From Bacillus mesophilus (lineage in GTDB: Bacteria; Bacillota; Bacilli; Bacillales; SA4): DNA of 64,000 nucleotides. Within the stretch, counting starts at the first letter, position 1; the number at the start of each line of letters is the position of its first letter. The notes under the pieces are model-generated. The model had not been told where the DNA came from. It worked only from the letters and a program-made list of their open reading frames with translations, and ran no database searches. Location: positions 248,001 to 312,000 of the forward strand of contig NZ_JAAIWM010000005.1 in NCBI RefSeq assembly GCF_011008845.1. Reading direction: 5' to 3'. This document shows positions 9,372-17,981 of this stretch, piece by piece. Both the position numbers and the translations under genes were made by a program.

Positions 9372-9929
9372 ATGACAAATGAAAATATACAAAAACCTGT
9401 GTTAGCTTGGTTTATCTTAATTGGAGGGGGTTTATTTGCCCTTTCTACTTTTCCAGGAATGCTACTTATGATGCTAATTCCTTTTTGGAAACCGGATGAG
9501 TTAAGCTTTATGACTATCATTTTTATGACGATTGCAGTATGTATTGTTGTTACGACGATTTGGGCAATGAAAAGAGCATTTCAATCTATAAGGAATTATA
9601 ACCTAGCAAAAAAAGTTACGGATGAAACTATCTATATAAATACTAGTTCTCAAGATCAGGATGAACCATTTATTGAGAATAATAAGAAACCTATTTGGCC
9701 GTGGGTGGTTATTATACCAGGAGCCGTTCTTTTAATAAGTACTGGTCCTGCCGTGATTATGTTTCCAATCATGCCACTATTCTTAGCAGGTATGTCCACC
9801 GATTCAGGTTCAACACCGGATTATATACCTTTTCTTATCATTATTATTGGGTATGGACTTATGATTGGATATACGATTTTAGTGATAATGGCAATAAAGG
9901 CATTAAGAAAAGCTTCTAAAACAGCATAA
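9372..9929 (+). CDS. Hypothetical four-helix membrane protein
   Basis: A 185-aa protein with four hydrophobic segments (about residues 10-35, 45-65, 108-132 and 150-172). They are arranged as two similar halves that begin KPVLAWFIL and KPIWPWVVI, each followed by a G-P/S-P-x-M-L/F-x-M-x-P stretch, so the protein looks like an internal duplication. The cytoplasmic linker is acidic. AAAGGAG precedes the ATG. I do not recognise a family. It is a single gene with its own terminator. Confidence 0.75.
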   Translation: MTNENIQKPVLAWFILIGGGLFALSTFPGMLLMMLIPFWKPDELSFMTIIFMTIAVCIVVTTIWAMKRAFQSIRNYNLAKKVTDETIYINTSSQDQDEPFIENNKKPIWPWVVIIPGAVLLISTGPAVIMFPIMPLFLAGMSTDSGSTPDYIPFLIIIIGYGLMIGYTILVIMAIKALRKASKTA

Positions 9930-9941
9930 GATCAATGTAAA

Positions 9942-9995
9942 AAAAGACTAGCAAATAAGGTGCACCTTAAATCACCTGAAATTGTTAGTCTTTTC
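9942..9995 (+). terminator. Terminator after the four-helix membrane protein
   Basis: AAAAGACTA-GCAA at 9942 pairs with TTG-TTAGTCTTTT ending about 9994. An AGGTGCACCT palindrome lies inside the loop. A T-rich tail follows. Confidence 0.65.
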
Positions 9996-10255
9996 TTTCC
10001 TAATAGTCCAAATTAATTTATTAAACTCTAAATATTCCATAATTCCATGAAGTTTATCTTCTCGAGCTAATTTATTATGTTTGAATCCCCTGGTAATTTT
10101 AATCCAGCATTTATACCATATAATTTAAAATCCAGTTGCTTCCGTTGTTAAATACCCCGGGAAATATTTTAGGTAAATACATTCATAGATAGACCAACCC
10201 ATTGACCTCACTACATACTATTCATCCACTTATAATCATTTATTCCATTAGAAAA

Positions 10256-11404
10256 CTAAAAAGCTGATCTATAAATCTTTTCAATCTCATCAACCGAGAA
10301 CTTTCTCGGATTGTTTTTAAGAAGGCGTTCTATCTTACTAGCATCCTCAGCCATTGAAGGGATATCCTCTTCCGGAACACTAAATGCACGTAATCCCTTT
10401 GGAATGTTTACAGCTTCACACAAACGACGCATCGCTTCAACCGCTAAATCAGCTGCTTCATGATCCGTTAATCCAGCTACATTCTCACCAAGTGCTTCGG
10501 CTATATCCCGAAAACGCTCAAGGCAACTAATTTTATTCCATTCCATTACATATGTTAATAGTAATGCGTTACTTACTCCGTGTGCGATATGATATCGCCC
10601 ACCAAGTGGATAAGCAAGGGCGTGAACAGCTCCCACTCCTGCATTTCCAAATGCCATGCCAGCCATTAAGCTAGCTGTAGCCATGTTTTCCCTAGCCTTT
10701 AAATGGTCAGGATTTGCATACGCCTTAGGAAGGTTTACAGCAATTAACTTCATGGCCCCTATCGCAAGTGCATCGGTAATAGGTGAAGCATATACAGATA
10801 TGTACGCTTCAATTGCATGAACAAGAGCATCAATCCCGCTCGCAGCCGTTACGGACTTTGGCATGGTTAACGTCATTTCAGGAGCGACTATAGCAACATC
10901 GGGCAAAAGAAAATCACTTACGATTCCTTTCTTTAACTGAGCCTCTTTGTCAGATAAAATAGCGATATTGGTTACCTCTGACCCAGTTCCTGCTGTGGTA
11001 GGAATAGCAATTACAGGAACACCCTTTTGCGGAACTAGGTCTGTACCAAATAACTCTTCTATGCTACCTTCAAAACTAGCAAATGCCGATACACATTTCC
11101 CGATATCAATGGCACTTCCACCACCAACCGCAATAATGCCATCATAGTTCCCTTCCCGAAACATAGCCGTACACTCTTCCACAATAGCTATTTCAGGTTC
11201 TGGCTTCACGCCTGTATAAACACCGGAAGTAAGTCCAATCAGTTTCGATTGAACCTTTTCTACAACTCCTATTCTTTGAAGAATCTCATCTGTTACGATG
11301 AGAGGATTTTTCATACCCAATCGGTGAGTCTCTTTACTGAGCAATTCGATAGACCCTTCACCTGTAATTAATTTGTTAGCTATTTTAAAGGTGGATATAT
11401 TCAT
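10256..11404 (-). CDS. Iron-containing alcohol dehydrogenase
   Basis: A 382-aa group III metal-dependent ADH, about the normal length. GGGSAIDIGK is the NAD(P)-binding loop. PTTAGTGSEVT is the family signature. The metal ligands fit ASGIDALVHAIEAY and the paired His in HALAYPLGGRYHIAHG. These enzymes interconvert alcohols or diols with aldehydes in the cytoplasm. The substrate cannot be read from the sequence. The ATG has GGAGGGAG upstream. It appears monocistronic, with no pathway neighbour. Confidence 0.9.
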   Translation of the reverse strand: MNISTFKIANKLITGEGSIELLSKETHRLGMKNPLIVTDEILQRIGVVEKVQSKLIGLTSGVYTGVKPEPEIAIVEECTAMFREGNYDGIIAVGGGSAIDIGKCVSAFASFEGSIEELFGTDLVPQKGVPVIAIPTTAGTGSEVTNIAILSDKEAQLKKGIVSDFLLPDVAIVAPEMTLTMPKSVTAASGIDALVHAIEAYISVYASPITDALAIGAMKLIAVNLPKAYANPDHLKARENMATASLMAGMAFGNAGVGAVHALAYPLGGRYHIAHGVSNALLLTYVMEWNKISCLERFRDIAEALGENVAGLTDHEAADLAVEAMRRLCEAVNIPKGLRAFSVPEEDIPSMAEDASKIERLLKNNPRKFSVDEIEKIYRSAF

Positions 11405-11499
11405 TAAGATAGTCTCCCTCCTGGCTTATCTTGTAATCAAGATGATTATTAGTCTAGCAGTAACAAGTTGGATAATATATGTAAGATCTATATAGGTAT

Positions 11500-12003
11500 C
11501 TAGCTAATTATCTTTATTGTATTTGGAGGACTAGCTGTTCTTACCAACTTACCTCCATCGTAAAACTTACCATATTGTTTAACAATCTCTATAGCTTCTA
11601 AAAATGAAGGAATCGTACCGTCCGAGGTATATGTAAGATAATAGGCTTTGGTGTTCTTACGATGAATGACCCAACCGAAAAACTTCATTACAATTCCATG
11701 CGAATCTTTATTTCGGAACTTGGGCATTGTTTTTCCATCCCAAACCGTCATTGTTCCCCCATTTCCTTTGCCTCTCACTATTTCTCCTTTTATTTCTGAA
11801 TACAATAGCCCAGGAGTTTTCTTCATTTGATTCATGACAATCAGGTTTAAAATCTGGTTAATAATCAGCTGAGCAACATTTAAGCCTTCCCCTCTTGTAA
11901 TCGAAATAAAGGTTTGCTTAGGAAGCTGTTCCGGCTTAGAACCAAGTATTAATGCATTTATACCTCCAGGCTCCCTATCCATCTTCCATCTCTTTTTCTC
12001 CAT
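11500..12003 (-). CDS. Hypothetical protein (possible monooxygenase-like fold)
   Basis: About 167 aa from the ATG at 12003, preceded by GGGGGAGAAAG. A longer upstream reading lacks such a site. It is soluble with no signal peptide. The pattern (FISITRGEG, then a Trp-rich central part with W-D-G-K and FFGWVIHRK) loosely recalls antibiotic-biosynthesis-monooxygenase-like or DUF3291-type proteins, but I would not assign a function. Confidence 0.65.
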   Translation of the reverse strand: MEKKRWKMDREPGGINALILGSKPEQLPKQTFISITRGEGLNVAQLIINQILNLIVMNQMKKTPGLLYSEIKGEIVRGKGNGGTMTVWDGKTMPKFRNKDSHGIVMKFFGWVIHRKNTKAYYLTYTSDGTIPSFLEAIEIVKQYGKFYDGGKLVRTASPPNTIKIIS

Positions 12004-12092
12004 CTTTCTCCCCCTGACCCAAATGATCTTTATAAAAGATAGTATTCTTTCATATGACAATCATTTCCTTCAATAGTTCAATATTTTCTGGT

Positions 12093-12170
12093 GGGACAGG
12101 GGGACAGGTACCTTGACCCATTATCTATTGAGATATTCTTTTTGGGACACTGTACCTGTCCCTCCGTCCC
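12093..12170. repeat. Long imperfect palindrome (REP/MITE-like)
   Basis: The left arm GGGACAGGGGGACAGGTAC faces the right arm GTACCTGTCCCTCCGTCCC across about 40 bases. The inner ends also pair imperfectly (CTTGACCCA with TGGGACACT). It lies between two minus-strand genes and could act as a terminator. It resembles the G-rich GGGAC...GTAC palindromes scattered in Bacillus genomes. It has no coding capacity. Confidence 0.6.
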
Positions 12171-12172
12171 AA

Positions 12173-12481
12173 TCATTTAATTAGTTCCATTTGCTTCATT
12201 GATCTTTTTGTTTTGTAGTAGCTGAAGAATCCTGATATTAGAAAAATGATTCCTATTGTAATGGTGATATAGGTGGTGATTTGTAGTTTTCTACTTTGTT
12301 CAAAGAATTCAATGAGGGCTGCAGAACCTGCAAAACACGCTAAGGATGTTCGAATATAGGCAAGTAATGTACGCTGATTGGCTAGTTTGGTTCTTTCCAT
12401 TGCGAGTTTAGTTCTCTCCATATCTAATAAATCACTGGGAGAAACTGATTTTTGAATGATCGTATTATTTAAATCTGTCAT
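12173..12481 (-). CDS. DUF202 family small membrane protein
   Basis: A 102-aa protein with the DUF202 signature MERTKLANQRTLLAYIRTSL followed by two transmembrane segments (about residues 48-66 and 72-90). An ERTKLAM-ERTKLAN repeat precedes the signature. Family function is unknown. It is a membrane protein in a short transcription unit. Confidence 0.82.
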   Translation of the reverse strand: MTDLNNTIIQKSVSPSDLLDMERTKLAMERTKLANQRTLLAYIRTSLACFAGSAALIEFFEQSRKLQITTYITITIGIIFLISGFFSYYKTKRSMKQMELIK

Positions 12482-12550
12482 CGACTACTCCTTTTCCTAT
12501 GTTTGCATTTATTCTATTATGTCTAAACCATATGAATTCTGGGTTGGATT

Positions 12551-12806
12551 CTATTGAGATTTACTAATGATTTGTAAGGCCTTTTGTATGGCTTGTTGTG
12601 CCTGCTCCGAAGATTCTTGGATTTGATTTGAAGCTTGTTGTATTTGCTGAATTAGTTCTTGTAGGCCTTCTTGCTCAGTTCCCTCTTGTGGCATCGGTGC
12701 AAAAATTTGAGTCTTTGGCTCTCCTTCTTCTATTGCCTGTTGCAGGATCTTTATAGATTGAATGGCTTCTGAGATTTCTTCTTGATTTCGTCCGATTTTA
12801 AAACAC
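12551..12806 (-). pseudogene. Small Gln-rich protein ORF with probable frameshift at its start
   Basis: An open frame of about 82 codons runs from a GGACGAAATCAAGAAG start region to TAG at 12551, with very regular QxxQQA/QQIQQASNQIQ helical repeats (likely amphipathic helix). It has no in-frame ATG, GTG or TTG near the ribosome binding site AGAAAGGTGA. The GTG at 12806 is in frame only if one T of the TTTT run is removed. It is either a decayed gene or a base-call error. Function is unknown. Confidence 0.4.
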
Positions 12807-13014
12807 TCACCTTTCTAAACTGTTAAGACCATCAATATTATGATGCGAAGATTTCCCTTGAATATTACAAAAATTGTTATTAACCACAACTAAGTTTAAG
12901 GTGGCCTTTTCTTTAACCTATATAAAATAATATAGTCCCCTCTATCCCGCTTGTATGTTATTACTAAAACCAACCTACAATAGGATTAATAATGGTTATT
13001 GTAGGGGTCCTCTA

Positions 13015-13860
13015 ATGAATATCTATCAAGCGATTTGGGATGCAGATATGAACGGCAATGGTATAAGACCAATGTTCAATAAGGAATGCACAGAGTTGTC
13101 TCATGGATACGTGGTTGTAAATTCAAAGATTTCTCAGTTTGAACATCACATTTTTAATGAAGTGTATTTACCGGAACACAAGAGTGACAGTTATCAATTA
13201 GTTCAAGCACTTTTTGATAACTTCACATTAAATCAAACTAGTAAGGAAAAAATTCTTGAGAAAGAGTCATTGGAAGTTGAAGAATTTTTGCGATATGTTA
13301 TTCAAACACCTCCAATTGAAATTGCTAAACAATATATAAAAAGGCAAATACATAAGAATTTTACTGAGGAAGAATGGTATACACATTTGTATGACCTGTG
13401 GTTTCGCCCATTTAATTTTGAAAGCGGCAAAGATCTAACAGGCTTTGAGCATGTATTCATAGGAGAACAGAAAGGAAAAAATCTAGCTGGTCATCACTTT
13501 TGGTATAAGCACTGGCTTGAAGAAAATGGGGAACTTAACCCACTTCATAAAGATCAAATTGATATAAACCATTCAAAAAATAATAAAAAAGTAGCATGTA
13601 CGCCTGACTTTATCTCTGTTGGATATTGTATTAATGCCTATGATTATGAAAAGCAGCGCTACATTAATCTACTCAAGAAGAAATGCGCCTTTTTTGTGGG
13701 AGTGAGTGCAGAAGGGCTTATGGCGATGGGTACTGTGAGAGCTATGCTTCAAGACCTTATTCCTGAGGAGTTTTCAATTAATAATTCATGCTATAAGTTA
13801 GGTTTGTACATGAGTCCTGATGGGAAAAGCATACGAACTCTGTATCCTTTTCTTTTGTAA
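13015..13860 (+). CDS. EndoU (XendoU)-type endoribonuclease, intracellular
   Basis: About 281 aa. The N-terminus (IYQAIWDADMNG) and core GFEHVFIGEQKGKN / AGHHFWYKHWLEE match the XendoU/EndoU fold, with two catalytic His (GFEH and AGHH). The third catalytic residue is probably a Lys in the later KKKCAFFVGVSAEG segment. EndoU enzymes cut RNA after uridines to leave 2',3'-cyclic phosphates. The ATG at 13015 after GTAGGGG is preferred, and an in-frame TTG-type start at 12955 is possible. There is no signal peptide and no adjacent immunity gene, unlike bacterial EndoU toxins. It stands alone. Confidence 0.75.
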   Translation: MNIYQAIWDADMNGNGIRPMFNKECTELSHGYVVVNSKISQFEHHIFNEVYLPEHKSDSYQLVQALFDNFTLNQTSKEKILEKESLEVEEFLRYVIQTPPIEIAKQYIKRQIHKNFTEEEWYTHLYDLWFRPFNFESGKDLTGFEHVFIGEQKGKNLAGHHFWYKHWLEENGELNPLHKDQIDINHSKNNKKVACTPDFISVGYCINAYDYEKQRYINLLKKKCAFFVGVSAEGLMAMGTVRAMLQDLIPEEFSINNSCYKLGLYMSPDGKSIRTLYPFLL

Positions 13861-13862
13861 AA

Positions 13863-13896
13863 AATCCAGCTAGCAAGTGCTAGCTGGATTCCCTTT
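13863..13896. terminator. Bidirectional terminator between EndoU and Vpr-like protease genes
   Basis: AATCCAGCTAGC (13863-13874) pairs perfectly with GCTAGCTGGATT (13879-13890). CCCTTTT follows on the plus strand and TTTTAC on the minus strand. It serves convergent genes. Confidence 0.85.
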
Positions 13897-13907
13897 TGAA
13901 GAATAAA

Positions 13908-16295
13908 TTATTCTTTTGTTACTAAATATGCTTTATATTCAGTAACACCTGCTTGTTCTACATAAACACCTAGTACATAATCTCCAGGGGCAATATCTTC
14001 TCCATTTACTGACCCATCCCATAAAAACTCATGGAAAGGAGCTGGAGCGTTTTCAAAGGTACCTAGTGCTCCAATAATTGGACCTATACCACCATTGAAT
14101 TCAAATAAGTAATACTCTAATACTTCAGCCCCACCTGGTAAGTAAGAACCAACATAATATTGAACTTCATCTTGCTTACCCATAAACGCACCAGTTACAC
14201 GAGGGTAATCCGGCTCACCTACAAACAGAATTGTCGGAACATCGAATGTTTGTGTTCCATCACTAACTACGATTGTCCCTTCATAATAACCAGGCTCCAA
14301 TTTAGAAGTATCAACTTGAACATTAAAGTTCACCTGTTGAGACTTACCAGCATTAACTTTTAAATTATTGCTCGTAGATACTTTAATTCCAGCTGGATCT
14401 CCAGCAAACACTACATCAAAGCTATAAGTCTTTCTTTTATTAGAAAGGTTCTTAATTTCAAAGCTTTGCTTTTCTACTTGCTTTCCACTATCCTTCACAA
14501 ACTTACCAAATGAATGGCTACCAGGAGCTACTAATGTATTTGTATTAAGTGCGTCTACTACACGAATACTTCCTGCTCCCTGTGAATTGTGTGCATACAC
14601 TTCATTTTTAGTCGGATCAATTACATCAGCAGCAGTATTCATTAATGCTGCCTTCACATCTTCAGTGCCCCAGTTAGGATTCTTTTGAAGTAATAAAGCT
14701 GCTGCTCCTGCAACGTGCGGTGCAGCCATACTTGTACCTTGCAATGATGCATAACCTTCTCCTGGGAATGTACTAACAATGTCCACACCAGGTGCAGATA
14801 CATCCGGCTTAATCATCCATGTGAATGTAACTGGTCCACGTGATGAGAAGCTTGCCATTGATTCTCCAACCACTTTATCAAACTCTACTGCAAATGTTGC
14901 TACTGTATTACCAGCATCGTATTCTGAAAGAATCTTCTGTCCATCTGCTATTGATAGCTTGATTGTTGGAAGAGCTAGCCCTGGTACTACAGGAATATCA
15001 GCTGTTGCTCCAGGATTATTATATAACACTACCCCAACCGCTCCCTTCGCTTTTGCATTTGCTACCTTGTCTACGAAAGCAAATCCTCCACGACTAATTA
15101 AAGCAATTTTTCCAGCAACATCTTTACCTTCAAAATCAGCTTCAGCTGCAAGGCCTACATCTACTAACTCATTTGAACCATTTAGCTCTAATAATTTCTC
15201 TGGTGAAGGATATCCCATTACAGATGCACTTGCATAACCTACATCGCCTGTTGTAAGTACAGAACTATATGAATCATAAGGTAGTTGAGTAGCACCAACG
15301 GAAATCGCTTCACGAGAAGTACCAGGAGATCCTACAGTCCAGTTATTAGGACCAGCATTACCATTTGAAGTAACAGCAACTACTCCTTCAGCCATTGCCC
15401 AGTCTAGTGCAATTGACGTTGCCCAGTCAGGATTGTTTAAAGTGTTTCCTAAAGACAAGTTCATAACATCAGCACCATCTTGAACCGCAAGTTCAATTCC
15501 TGCGACTACATCTTCTGTAGACCCACCATTAGGACCTAAAACACGGTAACCTAATAATCTTGCTTCAGGTGCAACTCCCTTAATAGATCCATTAGCTGCT
15601 ACTGTACCAGATACGTGTGTACCATGATATTGTCCAGCACCTTCTTGTGGATCATTGTCATCATCTACAAAGTCATAACCTTTGTAATCCCCAAATGCAT
15701 GAGCTAAATCAGAGTGAGTATAATCAACACCAGTATCAATTACGGCTACAGTTACACCTTCGCCAGTAAAGCCAGTTTCCCAAGCTTCATTTGCTCCAAT
15801 AAATGGTGCACTTTTCAGCATTGCTGGACTGAAAGCTTCAGCTGTTACTTCCTTAGCAGAAACTACATCAGCCGTATAATGAACGTTTGGATATACAGCC
15901 TTTACTCCAGGAATAGCTGCTAGTTTAATAATTTCATTGGCTGGAAGTTCAACAGAGAAACCAGAAAATACATAATCATACTCTCTGTTTACATCAGCGG
16001 TTTTTACAGCCTTCTTTAACTCAGAAATTACTTTTCCTCTTTCTGATTTAAGACTAGCCTTTGTTTGGTTTTTACCAACATGTTTCGCTTCAACGATTGA
16101 TTCAGCTTCTAATTCAACAATGACAGATGTAGGTCTTTTTGAAGATAATTCAAGTTCCCCAAAAACCTCGGCTAATGGAAGTTCAGTTACCTGTGTCTGT
16201 GTACCTCCATTGGCATTTACACTAAAACCAAATGTAGAAAAGATTAATACGAGTGCTAAAAGATTAAGCATTACTTTTGATGAATTTCTCTTCAT
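13908..16295 (-). CDS. Vpr-like extracellular subtilisin-family serine protease
   Basis: A 795-aa secreted preproprotein. In order it has a signal peptide (about 1-29), an I9 propeptide (about 55-140), an S8 catalytic domain with Asp187 (AVIDTGVD), His224 (YHGTHVSG), oxyanion Asn (VTSNGNAGP) and catalytic Ser (QGTSMAAPHVAG), an inserted PA domain (about 340-460), and a C-terminal Fn3-like/FlgD-like region. This architecture is Vpr. It degrades extracellular protein and can process secreted peptides, possibly including the peptide encoded at 36740-36886, though that link is speculation. The ATG has GAGGATGATTGTGGG upstream. Confidence 0.9.
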   Translation of the reverse strand: MKRNSSKVMLNLLALVLIFSTFGFSVNANGGTQTQVTELPLAEVFGELELSSKRPTSVIVELEAESIVEAKHVGKNQTKASLKSERGKVISELKKAVKTADVNREYDYVFSGFSVELPANEIIKLAAIPGVKAVYPNVHYTADVVSAKEVTAEAFSPAMLKSAPFIGANEAWETGFTGEGVTVAVIDTGVDYTHSDLAHAFGDYKGYDFVDDDNDPQEGAGQYHGTHVSGTVAANGSIKGVAPEARLLGYRVLGPNGGSTEDVVAGIELAVQDGADVMNLSLGNTLNNPDWATSIALDWAMAEGVVAVTSNGNAGPNNWTVGSPGTSREAISVGATQLPYDSYSSVLTTGDVGYASASVMGYPSPEKLLELNGSNELVDVGLAAEADFEGKDVAGKIALISRGGFAFVDKVANAKAKGAVGVVLYNNPGATADIPVVPGLALPTIKLSIADGQKILSEYDAGNTVATFAVEFDKVVGESMASFSSRGPVTFTWMIKPDVSAPGVDIVSTFPGEGYASLQGTSMAAPHVAGAAALLLQKNPNWGTEDVKAALMNTAADVIDPTKNEVYAHNSQGAGSIRVVDALNTNTLVAPGSHSFGKFVKDSGKQVEKQSFEIKNLSNKRKTYSFDVVFAGDPAGIKVSTSNNLKVNAGKSQQVNFNVQVDTSKLEPGYYEGTIVVSDGTQTFDVPTILFVGEPDYPRVTGAFMGKQDEVQYYVGSYLPGGAEVLEYYLFEFNGGIGPIIGALGTFENAPAPFHEFLWDGSVNGEDIAPGDYVLGVYVEQAGVTEYKAYLVTKE

Positions 16296-16835
16296 CCCAC
16301 AATCATCCTCTCGTTACTATATTTTTCTAGAACCATTTGATCCCACTCTTCTCTTTATGTATCAGCCTGTCACCTCCAAATAAGAAAGAAGAGTAGTTAA
16401 ATTCAAACAATTCTCACACTTTTATATAATTACACACTTTCTATGAAACTCCTTTAGGTAAATAGTCATAACTTTCAGACTACTATCGTCAATATAAAAC
16501 AACACTTGCTCTTATAAATAAACAGAAAGTTTCATAAATATATAAAATATTCAAATTATTTACTTTATATGGAAAATTAAATAGTTCATCCTTCCTATTT
16601 TTTGGTCATATTACGACAAAGACTTTTTTTATAAATAATATTTAAAATACTTGAATTTAGAGTTTTTTTTTTAAACACTACAATTTTTTAAAAGATTTTC
16701 TATTATAGGAGTTCATAATCGAAGTAATTGTTAGAATAATATGATATTATTTAAAATTATCAAGTAATTGCAGATGACTTCCATCATTAATTGCAAAATG
16801 AGACTAATATGGAACAATAGAAGGCGAGGAGAATA
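16296..16835. other. Divergent intergenic region, protease / OsmC
   Basis: About 540 AT-rich bases holding the promoters of the Vpr-like gene (minus) and the OsmC-like gene (plus). A lone GGAGGTGACAGG Shine-Dalgarno-like site (about 16370, minus) precedes only a 12-codon frame without a standard start. I see no other gene. Confidence 0.4.
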
Positions 16836-17348
16836 ATGATGAAAAGCGAAGAATTACGTGGACTACAAGCACCTTTAAAGGAAAAATACCGTGAGGATCC
16901 CCAGCAGGCTGTAATTACTTTACAAGCAGAGGGAACTATTGGTGAAGGGGTAACTTGTAATGTAAAAACTGGTAAAGCCCTTGTCGAAGCAGGTCTTCAC
17001 CCAGCTACAGGTGGAACGGGTATGGCTGCTTGCTCTGGAGATATGCTTCTTGAGGCATTGGTTGCATGCGCTGGTGTAACACTTAAAGCTGTGGCAACAT
17101 CTCTTGAAATTGAATTACGTGGTGGAACCATTACTGCTGAGGGTGATTTAGATTTCCGAGGAACTCTAGGTGTTTCTAAAGAAGCTCCCGTCGGCTTTTC
17201 AGATATTCGACTTAAATTTGATTTAGATACAGATGCTTCTGAAGAGCAACTTGCGACTTTACTACGTTTAACTGATCGCTACTGTGTTGTTAAGCAGACG
17301 ATTTCAAACCCTACAAATGTAGATGTTTTACATAGTGTTACTAAGTAA
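16836..17348 (+). CDS. OsmC/Ohr-family protein
   Basis: A 170-aa OsmC-fold protein. The two conserved Cys are visible in EALVACAGVTLK and DRYCVVKQTI, the peroxidatic/resolving pair that reduces organic peroxides in this family. An N-terminal extension of about 25 residues is present. The ATGATG start has GGCGAGGAG upstream. It is monocistronic, ending at its own terminator. The exact substrate (Ohr versus OsmC type) is not decided. Confidence 0.85.
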   Translation: MMKSEELRGLQAPLKEKYREDPQQAVITLQAEGTIGEGVTCNVKTGKALVEAGLHPATGGTGMAACSGDMLLEALVACAGVTLKAVATSLEIELRGGTITAEGDLDFRGTLGVSKEAPVGFSDIRLKFDLDTDASEEQLATLLRLTDRYCVVKQTISNPTNVDVLHSVTK

Positions 17349-17366
17349 TCACCCTTTAATTAACAG

Positions 17367-17406
17367 AAGGAAACCCATCATTAAACAAGAAGAGTTTCCT
17401 TTTTTC
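17367..17406 (+). terminator. Terminator of the OsmC-like gene
   Basis: AAGGAAAC (17367-17374) pairs with GTTTCCTT (17394-17401), followed by a TTTTT tail. Confidence 0.75.
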
Positions 17407-17430
17407 TTTAATCAATCTATCTTAGCTAAT

Positions 17431-17622
17431 TTATTCCTTATGTGCATTAAATGCTTGATATAAAGATTGATACTTTCCACCATTAGCCATCCCCGAGTGA
17501 TAGAAAGCCTTCATGATGAAGTTTTTCTCATACCCATGTTCATCCATCAACTCCATTAAGCGAAGATGTAATACCTTATTAATTTTTATGAGTTCCTTCA
17601 TTTGCGATTTGAAGTATTCCAT
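17431..17622 (-). CDS. Small hypothetical protein
   Basis: A 63-aa charged, helical protein (LRLMELMDEHGYEKNF, ending QAFNAHKE). GGAAAG lies about 10 bases before the ATG. It shows no domain I recognise. It could be a small regulator. It lies on the minus strand between two plus-strand genes. Confidence 0.5.
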   Translation of the reverse strand: MEYFKSQMKELIKINKVLHLRLMELMDEHGYEKNFIMKAFYHSGMANGGKYQSLYQAFNAHKE

Positions 17623-17981
17623 ATCCTATAATACTTTCCTTCAGAATCATGACCCACTTTAACACTACAATTGTTGAATACTCCGGTGACTAATCATTAC
17701 ATTTTGTTTAATCTCAGCTAAGTACTTAAAGTGCTCCTTAACCGCATCAATTTATATATTGGCATAACTTCAATTTGAACGAATCATAGTCCTCTTTCCT
17801 TATATATGACTTATTTACTAAAAAATTTTTATTATAACTCCAAAAAATGACAAATTATACGCTATACTTACTAGTAGAATAATAGTAAAAGTTTACCAGT
17901 TATTTGCCAGTAAGCTTTTTGGCTAGAAAAGTTCCAAGAAGCTTACATCCGGTGATGTTAAGGTACACGGGGGGAAATTTT
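17623..17981. other. Intergenic region upstream of the L,D-transpeptidase
   Basis: About 360 bases. It holds the promoters of the divergent small ORF and the L,D-transpeptidase. An open frame upstream of 17982 continues the transpeptidase frame but has no ribosome binding site. I recognise no RNA gene. Confidence 0.35.
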
